In this document: piece after piece, positions 9,814-18,462 of the stretch
Layout of the letters: every line of letters starts with the position of its first letter
How positions within the stretch are numbered: the stretch's first letter is position 1
Source: Bradyrhizobium canariense
GTDB lineage: Bacteria; Pseudomonadota; Alphaproteobacteria; Rhizobiales; Xanthobacteraceae
Assembly: GCF_018130465.1 (NCBI RefSeq)
Contig: NZ_JAFCKJ010000010.1
Span: 124,001-188,000 of the forward strand
DNA length: 64,000 nucleotides
Direction of reading: 5' to 3'
Notes under the pieces: model-generated
Told to the model about the DNA's origin: nothing
The model's input: the letters and a program-made list of their open reading frames with translations, nothing else
Databases searched by the model: none
Position numbers and translations under genes: made by a program

Positions 9814-10215
9814 TTACCTACCCGGTGCTCCGCCGCCGACTGGCACCGATACTCCAGCCGCCGATCCAGGCGGCAAACCTTCTATGTTGACATTCTGGGT
9901 GACGGGAGGCCGCTGGCCCATCGCTTCCGTCGGCTGTCCCATATCGGGAAGCTGATCTACGGGGCGTTTCGTCTCGCCATAACGTGTGACGGCGGGACCA
10001 ACGCGCCGAGCGTCGTACGCGATCCTGCGGTCGCCGACGTATCGCGGCCATGGATGGATCGTATGGGTGACGGCGTTGACCTGCTTGGCATCGCCGGCGG
10101 TCATCGTGATGGTATCGGAACGCTGGAAGTAGCGGTCCACCTCGTCATGACCGGCGAGACCGTAACATCCCCCGAGCAAGAAGGGCGCGAACAGAACCAG
10201 ATACCTTATGGTCAT
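9814..10215 (-). CDS. Small Tad-locus lipoprotein
   Basis: A 133-residue protein with an N-terminal lipobox signal (MTIRYLVLFAPFLLGGC, Cys 17). The middle contains DEVDRYFQRSDTITMTAGDA, and the tail is rich in Pro and Gly. It sits between the secretin gene, 11 bases upstream, and tadD, which makes an outer-membrane accessory role in the Tad secretion pore likely. It occupies the usual position of CpaD but is shorter, and I do not see the CpaD domain, so I do not give that name. Confidence 0.75.
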   Translation of the reverse strand: MTIRYLVLFAPFLLGGCYGLAGHDEVDRYFQRSDTITMTAGDAKQVNAVTHTIHPWPRYVGDRRIAYDARRVGPAVTRYGETKRPVDQLPDMGQPTEAMGQRPPVTQNVNIEGLPPGSAAGVSVPVGGGAPGR

Positions 10216-10226
10216 CTCTCTCGCTC

Positions 10227-11837
10227 CTAGTTGAGGGTCTTTACGACCGGTTGGTCGGCAGCGGCCGGTGGCGGAACGGGCGTCCTGAGCTCAGGAGCGA
10301 TGATATGGCCGTAAGGGCCCTTCACGTCGCCACCGGAATTGACGTAGTCATTGTAGCGCTTGCGGACTTCCATCTGGCCGTTGAGGAAGAAGTCGACATC
10401 GTTGGCCGGAAGGCGGGAGTCCAGCGGCGACGCCAGTTGCTGGCCGGGCGCCGCCGGCGCGACCAGGCGCGGCGTCACGATGATGACGAGGTCCGTTTCC
10501 TGCTGCTGGTACGACTTGCTGCTGAACAAGGTTCCGATCACCGGCACCGAGCCGATCCAGGGCAATTGCGAAACGTCCTGGCGGTTGCGAGTCTGGAGCA
10601 GGCCGGCGATCGCAAAGCTCTGGCCGTCGCGCAGCTCGACCGTGGTCCGCGCGTCGCGGCGGGTCAACGCCGGAATGATCGTCCCCGCAATCTGAACCGC
10701 ATTGGAGAAATCAAGCTCGCTGACCGAAGGTTCGACCCGAAGGTTGATCACGCCGCGCGAGAGAACGGTGGGCACGAAAGCCAGCTCAACGCCGAACTTC
10801 TTGAATTCGATCGTCACTGTTGGCACGAGACCAGCGGTACCGGCCGTGGACGCTACAGGCACTGGAAATTCACCGCCGGCCAGGAAGCGAGCGGCATCGC
10901 CGGAAAGCGTGGTCAAGTTCGGCTCGGCTAACCGGCGAGCCAATCCCTTGGTTTCCAACGCCGAGATCAACAAGTCCACCGAGCCGCCGTTGGACGTCCG
11001 AACGATGCTGGTCAACAAGCTTCCGAACGGGACCGGAGCTATACCGCCCGCAGTGCCAACAAGCGTACCCAATGTTCCGAGGACCGGGAGGCTTCCTGCC
11101 CCCGGAGGCGAACCGATTGGCTGTCGACCTGCCGTCGCCGCTCCGAGCCCCGTATTCCCAACGTTGGTGCCGTTGGCATTCGCCGCATAGAGATTGACGC
11201 CGAGGTTTCGGCCCGCGTCCCGGTTGACCTCGAGAAAGCGCACTTCCAGCATCACCTGCTGCGGCGCCGCGACGCTCATCGCGTTGACGACAGTGCCTCC
11301 TTTCGCGACAGTGCTGGTGGCGATTGCCATGGCCCGCTCGGCCGCAACTGCGTCGACAGCCGTTCCGCTCAGCACCACCTGCCCCTCGGAGGCCGAGACG
11401 CGAACCCCCTGCATGCCGGTTCCGGTCCGGATGTTCTGCTGCAGATTGCTGGTATCGATCACGACCTCGACGTCGAGGATCCCGATCTGCTTCATCGAGC
11501 TGTCGAACAAAATGACGTTGGTGGTGCCGGTCTGCTTGCCCTGGACGTAGATCAGGTGATCGCTCAGCGACTTCACGTCGACGATGTCAGGTGAGCCCGC
11601 AACAATCGTCGCAAACGCGGTGTCGACCTTGAAGGTGCGTGACTTGTTGACGACTACCTTGACCCGCTGGACGTCGTTCATTTCGCTGACGAAGACGCCG
11701 CCGCCGGAGGAGCCCCGCCGGTCTGCGGCCGCGGCACTATCAACGGAATTGAACAGGGCAAGCGTGGCGCCAAGAGCCATCACTCCCAAGGCGGGAAGCC
11801 CCGCTCCCTCCTTCCCAGAAACGCGACCCCAACTCAT
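10227..11837 (-). CDS. cpaC: Tad pilus outer-membrane secretin (RcpA/CpaC)
   Basis: A 536-residue secretin. After a signal peptide ending near ADRRG come the pilus-assembly N-terminal domain (VNKSRTFKVDTAFATIVAGS), a BON-like domain (VRVSASEGQVVLSGTAVDAV), and the secretin core with QVMLEVRFLEVNRDAGRNLG, LLISALETKGLARRLAEPNL, the VPV plug region, and ELRDGQSFAIAGLLQTR close to the C-terminus. It forms the multimeric outer-membrane channel through which the Flp pilus leaves. A long Gly/Ala insert around residues 215-265 is low-complexity. The gene starts a second transcription unit after a 297-base gap from the tadE/tadG group, with GGGGAC upstream of the ATG. Confidence 0.93.
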   Translation of the reverse strand: MSWGRVSGKEGAGLPALGVMALGATLALFNSVDSAAAADRRGSSGGGVFVSEMNDVQRVKVVVNKSRTFKVDTAFATIVAGSPDIVDVKSLSDHLIYVQGKQTGTTNVILFDSSMKQIGILDVEVVIDTSNLQQNIRTGTGMQGVRVSASEGQVVLSGTAVDAVAAERAMAIATSTVAKGGTVVNAMSVAAPQQVMLEVRFLEVNRDAGRNLGVNLYAANANGTNVGNTGLGAATAGRQPIGSPPGAGSLPVLGTLGTLVGTAGGIAPVPFGSLLTSIVRTSNGGSVDLLISALETKGLARRLAEPNLTTLSGDAARFLAGGEFPVPVASTAGTAGLVPTVTIEFKKFGVELAFVPTVLSRGVINLRVEPSVSELDFSNAVQIAGTIIPALTRRDARTTVELRDGQSFAIAGLLQTRNRQDVSQLPWIGSVPVIGTLFSSKSYQQQETDLVIIVTPRLVAPAAPGQQLASPLDSRLPANDVDFFLNGQMEVRKRYNDYVNSGGDVKGPYGHIIAPELRTPVPPPAAADQPVVKTLN

Positions 11838-12134
11838 TCCGAGTCCCCTTCGCCGCCAGCCGCGGCTGTCCCCGTAAATCTACGTCCTCGGCGTCCTAAC
11901 GACTCTCCCTCGCGCACGACGTCGTAGAGTTTACAATCTGTCCCACTACAATTCGTTACTGCGTATTTCTGAGATCATCATCCTTCATGCTGCCTCGTTG
12001 CAAGAAGAGAGGCTTACCGCACTGCGGCAAAGAGCAGAGAAAACCTTCCGATGTTGCCATCGAGCACCACTTTCTCTGCTGCTCGGAACTATCGTGCTGC
12101 GGAGACCGCGGGCGAGTTCCCGCGGCTATTACCG
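11838..12134. promoter_or_regulatory. Gap inside the Tad locus, likely promoter of cpaC
   Basis: This 297-base interval is the only long gap in the minus-strand Tad series. It separates flp-to-tadE from cpaC-lipoprotein-tadD. I see no gene in it. By position it should hold the promoter for the secretin unit; no firm -35/-10 pair is assigned. Confidence 0.4.
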
Positions 12135-12557
12135 CTAGAACGGAATTGTGGTGGACGCGCTCGGCGCGTTCAATGCTCTGCCCCAGATCGGCATCACCAT
12201 GGCGAAGCCAGCCTGAGAGGCCGTCACCGTCAGTGCAGAGGCTCCCGAAGTCGTGCTGACTGTCGGGGCGGAACTGCCATTCCTATACAAGAAGGGGGCA
12301 GCAGCCTGCTTCTGCGTGGTCGACAGGTAGTCGCCGGTGCAGCTCGAGGGAGATGTACTCTGCGTCAGACCGGTCACGGCGGGCGCGTAGCACTGAATCA
12401 TCATTGCCCGCGCGCTAGCGCTCGAGAGCGTGCGCAATGACTGCACGGTGATCGCATAGCGTGCCAGATCGAAGATGGCGAACATCAATGTTAAAAGCGG
12501 TATGAAGACGAGGATCAATTCGAACGCCGCCATGCCGCGCTGATCGAGCTTTCTCAT
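12135..12557 (-). CDS. tadE: TadE-family pseudopilin
   Basis: A 140-residue minor pilin-like protein. Its N-terminus MRKLDQRGMAAFELILVFIP has the short basic leader, Gly and Glu at +5 that prepilin peptidases process in TadE/TadF proteins. One hydrophobic helix follows, then LARYAITVQSLRTLSSASAR and a beta-rich periplasmic part with two Cys (37-75 region). The start at 12557 overlaps the stop of the TadG-like gene (TGATG), which indicates translational coupling and rules out the longer frame from 12608. Confidence 0.85.
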   Translation of the reverse strand: MRKLDQRGMAAFELILVFIPLLTLMFAIFDLARYAITVQSLRTLSSASARAMMIQCYAPAVTGLTQSTSPSSCTGDYLSTTQKQAAAPFLYRNGSSAPTVSTTSGASALTVTASQAGFAMVMPIWGRALNAPSASTTIPF

Positions 12558-14044
12558 CACTGCACCAAAGCGACCACTTGGGTGTAAGCGATGGTCGACG
12601 GAAGACATGCATCCGTGCTCAGGTAGGCGCTGCCTGTCATGTTGAGTGACTTGGCAATCATTTGCGAACAGGTCGAATTGGTGGGTTGAGCCGTCCCGCC
12701 GAACGACACGTCTGCCTTGGGAAAGTACATCGCTCCCGCAAGCCGAACTGCGCCGTTGCCGTTGATGTTGACGGCCCCGGTCGATTGATCGTCAATCAGA
12801 ACGCCGTTCAGAGAAGACGAGAAATTGTTCGTCGTAGGGGCGGAAAGGTTAATCGTACCGCCATTGATGGTGAATTTTGAATTCCCGAGCAACACGAGCG
12901 TCACGTTCGTGCCAGTGACTGTCCCGCCAAGACTTATGTCCCCATTAGAGAAGTACGTTCCTGCGGCAAGAGTTAGGGTCCCGCCGTTAACAGTTATGCC
13001 GGCCTTAAAGTAGGCTGTCACAGGCGATCCTGGATTACACGCGAAGGCCCCGCCGCCGTTAACGGTTATGCTTCCGCTAAAGTAGTATCTTGCTGTGGTT
13101 GTTGAGGAACAATAGTAATAGTCTCCGTTCGACACGTTTATGCTTTTGTATGCCGTACTAGCGCTGTTGGCACTTATCGGAAAACATTTGGTCGTGCCCG
13201 CAGGCGCCGAAGCGGGGCACGTTGATTGTGCGAGGTTAACATTGCCCGTGATATTCGTACTGATGAAGGTATTGTTGAACGACGCAGTTTGCAGTCCCTG
13301 CAGTGGATCCATCGCAGGAGGCATGAAGTAGTTGTGTGTTACTCCGGGGCTAGCGCAGTTGCTGGCTGGACTGCAGCCCGTTGCACCATAGACACCCCAC
13401 CCCGAACCAGTGAAAGATGGAGTGCTGGCAAACTGGACACTCGCATCCGACATCAGCGGGCAGCCCGTTCCGTTGTTGGTGACGTTACCGCCAATTTTCA
13501 GCGCGCCGCCACCGTTCGGATCAGGTCCAAGCGCCAAGCCGCACACTTTGCTCGGCTTCTGAACCTCAGCAATGGCTTGGGCGGGGATGGGGACAGTGGT
13601 CGCACCCAGCACCGCCGCCAAGTAGGCCGGCTGTTGCTGGCTCACCCTGACGCGAACGGCGTTCCCGGTGCCCGCAGCCGGCGTTGTGAACGAGCCCGCA
13701 CTGTAGTTGCCGATATCGACCTGCACAGTCCGGGAGACCCGGCTCGGAAGGCTGGTCGCGCAGCCTGAATAGGCGTCGCCGGAGTTGCAGAACGCGTTCT
13801 GCGCCGCGAATACCCTGCTCTGATAATCCACTGATGTACCGCAGTTCGCCGCACCAGCAATATCGCACGAAAGCCGCAAGGCCCCCGCGTAGGCCGCTGC
13901 ATCGGCGGCGTTCTGCCCTTGCTGCCTGGTGACGTACCACGACCCGGCCTCGGCCCCGAGCGCAACCGCTCCGATGAGCGGCACGAGGGCGATGACTGTT
14001 GCGAATGCGGCCGAGCCGCGTTGGGAACGGAGCAGATTACGCAT
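12557..14044 (-). CDS. tadG: TadG-like pilus assembly protein with repeat-rich C-terminal half
   Basis: A 495-residue protein. The N-terminus (MRNLLRSQRGSAAFATVIAL, then GAEAGSWYVTRQQGQNAADA) is the TadG/TadE-like anchor found in Tad loci. Residues about 55-165 form a beta domain. From about 165 on the chain is Gly/Asn/Thr/Ser-rich with recurring strands such as ALKIGGNVTNNGTGC, SITVNGGGAFAC, GITVNGGTLTLAAGTYF, ISLGGTVTGTNVTLVLLG and FTINGGTINLSAP, which suggests a right-handed beta-helix. The usual von Willebrand A domain of long TadG proteins is not visible. The start at 14044 is 8 bases after the previous stop. It probably sits at the pilus base or tip; the repeat region could be a surface adhesin. 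Confidence 0.8.
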   Translation of the reverse strand: MRNLLRSQRGSAAFATVIALVPLIGAVALGAEAGSWYVTRQQGQNAADAAAYAGALRLSCDIAGAANCGTSVDYQSRVFAAQNAFCNSGDAYSGCATSLPSRVSRTVQVDIGNYSAGSFTTPAAGTGNAVRVRVSQQQPAYLAAVLGATTVPIPAQAIAEVQKPSKVCGLALGPDPNGGGALKIGGNVTNNGTGCPLMSDASVQFASTPSFTGSGWGVYGATGCSPASNCASPGVTHNYFMPPAMDPLQGLQTASFNNTFISTNITGNVNLAQSTCPASAPAGTTKCFPISANSASTAYKSINVSNGDYYYCSSTTTARYYFSGSITVNGGGAFACNPGSPVTAYFKAGITVNGGTLTLAAGTYFSNGDISLGGTVTGTNVTLVLLGNSKFTINGGTINLSAPTTNNFSSSLNGVLIDDQSTGAVNINGNGAVRLAGAMYFPKADVSFGGTAQPTNSTCSQMIAKSLNMTGSAYLSTDACLPSTIAYTQVVALVQ

Positions 14045-14052
14045 GGGAACAC

Positions 14053-14571
14053 CTACTGGAAGCGCTCTGAGTAAGATAGCGTGTACGTACAAGAGTTTGG
14101 ACACAGCACCGGTCTCCACACGATCGGAGCCAAAGTGACGGTCGTCGAAAACGTGAAGTATTTGGGGATCAGAGTAAGGTTGCCTGAGGAGCACACACTG
14201 CTTCCGCACCAAACCTGAATGTTGCTGATGGTGTATCCTGCGATGTTCTTCTGCAGCCCTGAACTCCACGTCCCCGGGTTAGCCGGATCGGGCGGATTCT
14301 TGTACTGGATGTATTGCCCGAAGGAACGCAACGCCGCCCACCCGGAGATGAACCGGAAGCCTGCGGCGGCGACGTCGGCGAGCGGCATCAGCAGAAACGC
14401 CACCATCAAAGCATAGACGAACATTGTCTCAAACGCGACGGCGCCGCGCTGATCCGCGATGAGAGATTTTGTATGGCCCGCGCACCCGCCTCGACTGGCA
14501 GCTACCACGTCCCGACGCCAGCTCCGATCGCGAGCGATTTGAACGACATCCATGACAATTCGACCACGCAT
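14053..14571 (-). CDS. TadE/TadF-like pseudopilin
   Basis: A 172-residue protein. A 35-residue basic leader, DQRGAVAFETMFVYALMVAF, gives the prepilin-like cleavage context (Gly followed by a Glu at +5), then a membrane helix and a Cys-containing periplasmic domain (IQVWCGSSVCSSG and VLCPNSCTYTLSYSERF). The four C-terminal Cys probably form disulfides. It is 8 bases upstream of the TadG-like gene and 6 bases after the methyltransferase-like gene. The exact start is uncertain: ATG 14571 or 14553, both giving a long leader. Confidence 0.78.
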   Translation of the reverse strand: MRGRIVMDVVQIARDRSWRRDVVAASRGGCAGHTKSLIADQRGAVAFETMFVYALMVAFLLMPLADVAAAGFRFISGWAALRSFGQYIQYKNPPDPANPGTWSSGLQKNIAGYTISNIQVWCGSSVCSSGNLTLIPKYFTFSTTVTLAPIVWRPVLCPNSCTYTLSYSERFQ

Positions 14572-14577
14572 AGCCGC

Positions 14578-15222
14578 TCACCAAACATAAGGGACCAATC
14601 TCCAACGCGATGCTTCGTAACTGGAATACTCCGGGCAGGTGCGCCGAAGCAGATCTTCTTCGTAGAGAATCCGGCATATTTGAACGCCGATATGCAGGAC
14701 CAGCACGAGCGCCGTAATCGGCGTCAGATACTGCAGCACCACGCCCACAATCACGATCTCTTCCGCGAAGTAGAGCGGATGCTTGATCCATCGATAGGGG
14801 CCGGTTTGCACGACCGAACGCGCCTGTGGCACCAAGCTGAACGACCGCCCCAAATGTCGGATGGTGACAAGCATCATGATCATGCCGACAAGCACACAAG
14901 CGGTGGACAGCAAGTTTGGCAACGCCTGCTCGGTTTTGCCGAAGAACGAGATCGTCCACGGTAAATAGGAGCCGACGAACGCAGCTGCCCTAGGCAACAC
15001 CCCATCCGCATGCGCCTTTGCCGGCGACCTCGTCATGATCAAGACCGCCAGGAGCATGTAGAAGACGGCAAGGCAAAAACTCGACAGAAGCGATGGCCAG
15101 GGATCGATAAATGACCCAATTCTGATGGCGACGCAAAGTGCCAGCAACGTGAACCACATGCTGCCGAGCAGCTGCATCACCCACTCGTAAGACGGATTCT
15201 TCGACAGCGTCATGGTACTCAT
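14578..15222 (-). CDS. ICMT/PEMT-family membrane methyltransferase inside the Tad locus
   Basis: A 214-residue polytopic protein with about five membrane helices. The C-terminal third has the isoprenylcysteine carboxyl methyltransferase signature: LGRSFSLVPQARSVVQTGPY, then RWIKHPLYFAEEIVIVGVVL, and later EEDLLRRTCPEYSSYEASRW, which matches the E-E-x-L...Y-x-x-Y of this superfamily. The family moves methyl groups from SAM to lipid-embedded thiols, carboxylates or amines. Its ATG is 2 bases after the tadC stop and its stop is 6 bases before a pseudopilin gene, so it is co-translated with the pilus machine. The target is unknown; an envelope lipid or pilin is an inference. Confidence 0.85.
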   Translation of the reverse strand: MSTMTLSKNPSYEWVMQLLGSMWFTLLALCVAIRIGSFIDPWPSLLSSFCLAVFYMLLAVLIMTRSPAKAHADGVLPRAAAFVGSYLPWTISFFGKTEQALPNLLSTACVLVGMIMMLVTIRHLGRSFSLVPQARSVVQTGPYRWIKHPLYFAEEIVIVGVVLQYLTPITALVLVLHIGVQICRILYEEDLLRRTCPEYSSYEASRWRLVPYVW

Positions 15223-15224
15223 GG

Positions 15225-16136
15225 CTACTTCACACCGATGCTGGAGAATGTACGGACGAGGTGCAGAAACGGACTCCCACCTAGAATGACGAACATGGCT
15301 GGAAGCAGGAACAACACCATCGGAATAGTCAGCTTGGCACCCAACTTGTGCGCCCTTTCCTCGAGGTCGGTAATCCGCTCTCGCCGGAGGTCCATAGCGA
15401 TACTGCGCAGAGCCTGGCTCAGTGGCGTTCCGTATTGCAGGCTTTGGCTGACCATGGTGCCGAACCGGCGAAGCCCCTCCGACGTAGATGCCAGTTTCTC
15501 GAATGCCTCGCTGCGATTTGGCAATATCCGGAGATCATCAAGAAGGCCGTACAAAACCCGGGCCATGGGGGGATTGGTCTGTTTCATTTCTTCCGCTACG
15601 CGTTCCAGCGCGCTTTCAAGACCCATTCCCGCTTCGCTGCAGACAACCAGCAAGTCGATCATATCCGGCGTGCCCAGCCGAATGCCGGCATTAAACCGGC
15701 GTCTTAGAACCAACAGGATCAACCGCGGCCCCATAATCCCGATCACCACGCCAATGAGACTGAAGACCAGCACGTCCGTGAGTGGCTTCCCAAGAATCTG
15801 CGCAACCAACAAGGCAATGACCGGGAACAAGAACATGCTGATGGTTTTGACACCGATCCAGATCGACAAGGCTCGATGAGGATTCAAACCTGACGATTGA
15901 ACGATGGTTCGGAGCTGGTCCAGATTTTCCGCAGAGTAGAAGCGTCGATACCGCATGCCGAGCGACGAAAGCCAACCGGTCATGTCCTGGAGGGGCGCTG
16001 ACCGGCCAGGAACACCCAGCACCGCATTTGACACCCGCTGGTTCAAGGCACGAATGTGTAGTTCGTGGATCATCAGCACGAGGGTCGCAGTCGCAAGTGC
16101 TATGGCCAGGGCCGCCAAACCGAGACCAAAAGTCAT
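15225..16136 (-). CDS. tadC: Tad inner-membrane platform protein TadC
   Basis: A 303-residue member of the type II secretion F family. It has an N-terminal membrane helix, a cytoplasmic helical region, and the GspF-like core with LLVVCSEAGMGLESALERVA, MSQ-like LVMVSQSLQYGTPLSQALRS context and DLEERAHKLGAKLTIPMVLF before the last helices. With TadB it forms the inner-membrane platform that couples the CpaF ATPase to pilus growth. The start at 16136 overlaps the tadB stop (ATGA), which excludes the longer frame from 16163. Confidence 0.93.
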   Translation of the reverse strand: MTFGLGLAALAIALATATLVLMIHELHIRALNQRVSNAVLGVPGRSAPLQDMTGWLSSLGMRYRRFYSAENLDQLRTIVQSSGLNPHRALSIWIGVKTISMFLFPVIALLVAQILGKPLTDVLVFSLIGVVIGIMGPRLILLVLRRRFNAGIRLGTPDMIDLLVVCSEAGMGLESALERVAEEMKQTNPPMARVLYGLLDDLRILPNRSEAFEKLASTSEGLRRFGTMVSQSLQYGTPLSQALRSIAMDLRRERITDLEERAHKLGAKLTIPMVLFLLPAMFVILGGSPFLHLVRTFSSIGVK

Positions 16137-17062
16137 AGTTCTGTTTCCCTTCTGACCATCCAACGTATCACAAGGGACCCGACAATCACCGAGGCTGCCG
16201 CGTAAGCCAGCAGCCTGTTTCCCGTCGGATCATAGATCAGCAGATCGACCGTTACCGGATTGATCGTGTACAGCAGCCCACCGACAATTATGGGCGACAA
16301 CGAAAGCGCACGTGAGGAAAAGATCACCTCTCCTGCCAGAGCCTTTGCGCGAGCAGCGAGCGCAACCCGCTGTCTCACAGTATCTCCCAGTGTCTGCAGG
16401 GTTTCGGTCAAACTGCCACCTGCCTTGAGCTGGACTGCAAGTGTGACCGCAAAGATCCCATACTCGGCCACTTGCGTTCGCCGATAGACAGCTTCTACAG
16501 CCTCCTCCGGAGGTCTCCCCATACTCACTTCGCTGCATACGATGGCAAACTGACCAGCTGTCGGTTGCGGCATCTCGCGAGCGATGGTGCGAAATGCTTC
16601 GGTCACGGGCAGTCCAGATCGAACAGTACTTGTTACCAGCTGGATCGTGTCGGGCAGTTGTCGAAAGAGTTGACTGGCGAGACGATCTCGCTGCCATCCA
16701 AATAGACCTCGCACCACCACGATCGCTACAATTGCAGCCGCCGGATACGCGTAGAAGTCGGAAAATTTGAGCACGCTATTGGCATAAAGGATTGCAGCCG
16801 CTGCGACCACACCGGCAAATAGCACATACGCGGGGTGCCAAGCGTAAGCGATCCCGGCGTCGTAACTGACGATGCGGAAGACAAACTGCCAGCGGGACCC
16901 GGTCTCTAACCGACGAATGGATGGTAGGTCCGCCAAGTCTGAAACTGGCAGAGCTATCGTCAGTTGACGATCGAAGCGTCGCTGTCGTGCGTCGAGCCAC
17001 AACGTGGTGGCTGCTGCGCATATCAGGAGCATCAGGTCAATCGTGGTCAAGAACTCCGGCAT
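16133..17062 (-). CDS. tadB: Tad inner-membrane platform protein TadB
   Basis: A 309-residue type II secretion F-family protein: two N-terminal membrane segments (about 5-22 and 76-115), a cytoplasmic domain with LPDTIQLVTSTVRSGLPVTE and VCSEVSMGRPPEEAVEAVYR, LKAGGSLTETLQTLGDTVRQ, and two C-terminal helices. It partners TadC, encoded immediately downstream with an ATGA overlap. Its own start shares base 17062 with the cpaF stop, so the genes are coupled. Confidence 0.93.
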   Translation of the reverse strand: MPEFLTTIDLMLLICAAATTLWLDARQRRFDRQLTIALPVSDLADLPSIRRLETGSRWQFVFRIVSYDAGIAYAWHPAYVLFAGVVAAAAILYANSVLKFSDFYAYPAAAIVAIVVVRGLFGWQRDRLASQLFRQLPDTIQLVTSTVRSGLPVTEAFRTIAREMPQPTAGQFAIVCSEVSMGRPPEEAVEAVYRRTQVAEYGIFAVTLAVQLKAGGSLTETLQTLGDTVRQRVALAARAKALAGEVIFSSRALSLSPIIVGGLLYTINPVTVDLLIYDPTGNRLLAYAAASVIVGSLVIRWMVRRETEL

Positions 17063-18462
17063 TATAGCTGCCTCATGGCCTCAGCCCAGGCTCGATCAAG
17101 CCCATAATAGGTAAGACGGCTCTTGAATTTCGGGGCAGCGTTGGTGGATCTGTAGGTGCCCGATATCCGTCCGTGAATATCCTCTTGTTCGTACTCGAAC
17201 GCCGCGATGTCGTTGGTGGTGATCACCTCGCCTTCCAGCCCGATCACCTCGCTGATCTGGATAACGCGACGCTGTCCGTCCCGCATGCGTTCTACTTGCA
17301 CGACGATATCCAGCGCAGCCACGATCTGAGATCGAATCGCCCGCAGCGGCAGATTCGGCTGTCCCATCTGCACCATGTTTTCGATGCGGGTCAGCGCGTC
17401 GCGGGCGGAGTTGGCATGCACTGTGGAGATCGAACCATCGTGGCCGGTGTTCATCGCTTGCAGCATGTCAAACGCTTCGGCGCCGCGCACCTCGCCGACG
17501 ACGATCCGGTCGGGACGCATGCGCAGGGCATTCCACACCAGATCGCGTTGTGTCACCTGGCCTGTGCCTTCGAGGCTAGGAGGCCGGGTCTCCAGGCTGA
17601 TCACGTGCGGCTGTTGAAGCTGCAACTCCGCAGCATCCTCAATGGTGACAATACGTTCGCTGTGATCAATGAATTGGCTCATGGCGTTCAACAGCGTCGT
17701 CTTGCCGGAACCGGTCCCGCCAGAAACCAGAATATTGAGCCGGGACCGGCCGGCAATCTCCAACAATTGTCCCATGGCCGCGGTCATTGATCCGTTCTGG
17801 ATCATCCCGGCCATGTCCAGACGGCGGCTTGGGAATTTTCGGATGGAGATGCAGGGGCTGTGGATCGCCAGCGGCGGGAAGATGATGTTGACCCGGCTGC
17901 CGTCCGGCAGGCGGCAATCCACCATCGGACTGGATTCGTCGACGCGCCGGCCGACCTGCGCGGCAATCTTCTGTGCTACGGATGCGATGTGATCATTGTC
18001 GCGGAATCGCACCGCGATCCGTTCCAGTTTGCCGTGTCGCTCGACGTAAACGTTACTCGGTCCGTTGACCATGATATCGTTGATCGATTGATCCAGCAGA
18101 AGCGGACGGAGCGGCCCGTAGCCGGTCATGTCGTCCGCAATCTCGTCCGCTAGCTGAAACTGCTCGCGACCTGACAGTTCGAGCCGTTCCTCGTTGGCGA
18201 TTCCATGGATGATTTCCTCAATCTGACGCCGAAGAACGTCACGCGAGACCGTTGCGGCCACCGACGGCTCAATCTGCTCTATGACCCGTTCACGCAGCAA
18301 GGCCGGCATCACCGGCCGCTGGGTAGAAGGTTCGTCGTGCCTTGGCGTAGCTGCTGGCGAGGTTGGCACAGGCAGATCCGGCGCCAATGCAGGCAAGCTA
18401 AGCGGCAATGCAGGCAAACGAGCTGGCGTGTCGTCTTCGCGCCTACCAAATTTTTTCGTCAC
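17062..18462 (-). CDS. cpaF: Tad secretion ATPase (TadA/CpaF)
   Basis: A 466-residue hexameric ATPase that powers Flp pilus extension and retraction. The Walker A motif GGTGSGKTT is near residue 250, an Asp/Glu box with [20 protein letters not shown] follows, then [20 protein letters not shown] (Walker B region) and [20 protein letters not shown] with the His box. The start is decided by the ribosome site: GAGGAGG stands 8 bases before GTG 18462, and the GTG overlaps the cpaE stop (GTGA). An upstream ATG at 18483 would place that GAGGAGG inside the gene. The first 60 residues are Pro-rich and disordered. Confidence 0.94.
   Translation of the reverse strand: MTKKFGRREDDTPARLPALPLSLPALAPDLPVPTSPAATPRHDEPSTQRPVMPALLRERVIEQIEPSVAATVSRDVLRRQIEEIIHGIANEERLELSGREQFQLADEIADDMTGYGPLRPLLLDQSINDIMVNGPSNVYVERHGKLERIAVRFRDNDHIASVAQKIAAQVGRRVDESSPMVDCRLPDGSRVNIIFPPLAIHSPCISIRKFPSRRLDMAGMIQNGSMTAAMGQLLEIAGRSRLNILVSGGTGSGKTTLLNAMSQFIDHSERIVTIEDAAELQLQQPHVISLETRPPSLEGTGQVTQRDLVWNALRMRPDRIVVGEVRGAEAFDMLQAMNTGHDGSISTVHANSARDALTRIENMVQMGQPNLPLRAIRSQIVAALDIVVQVERMRDGQRRVIQISEVIGLEGEVITTNDIAAFEYEQEDIHGRISGTYRSTNAAPKFKSRLTYYGLDRAWAEAMRQL

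Noticed and set aside
12557-14269. Longer TadG-like frame starting at 14269
   Set aside because: The first 75 codons overlap the upstream pseudopilin gene in another frame; the pilin-like leader begins at 14044.
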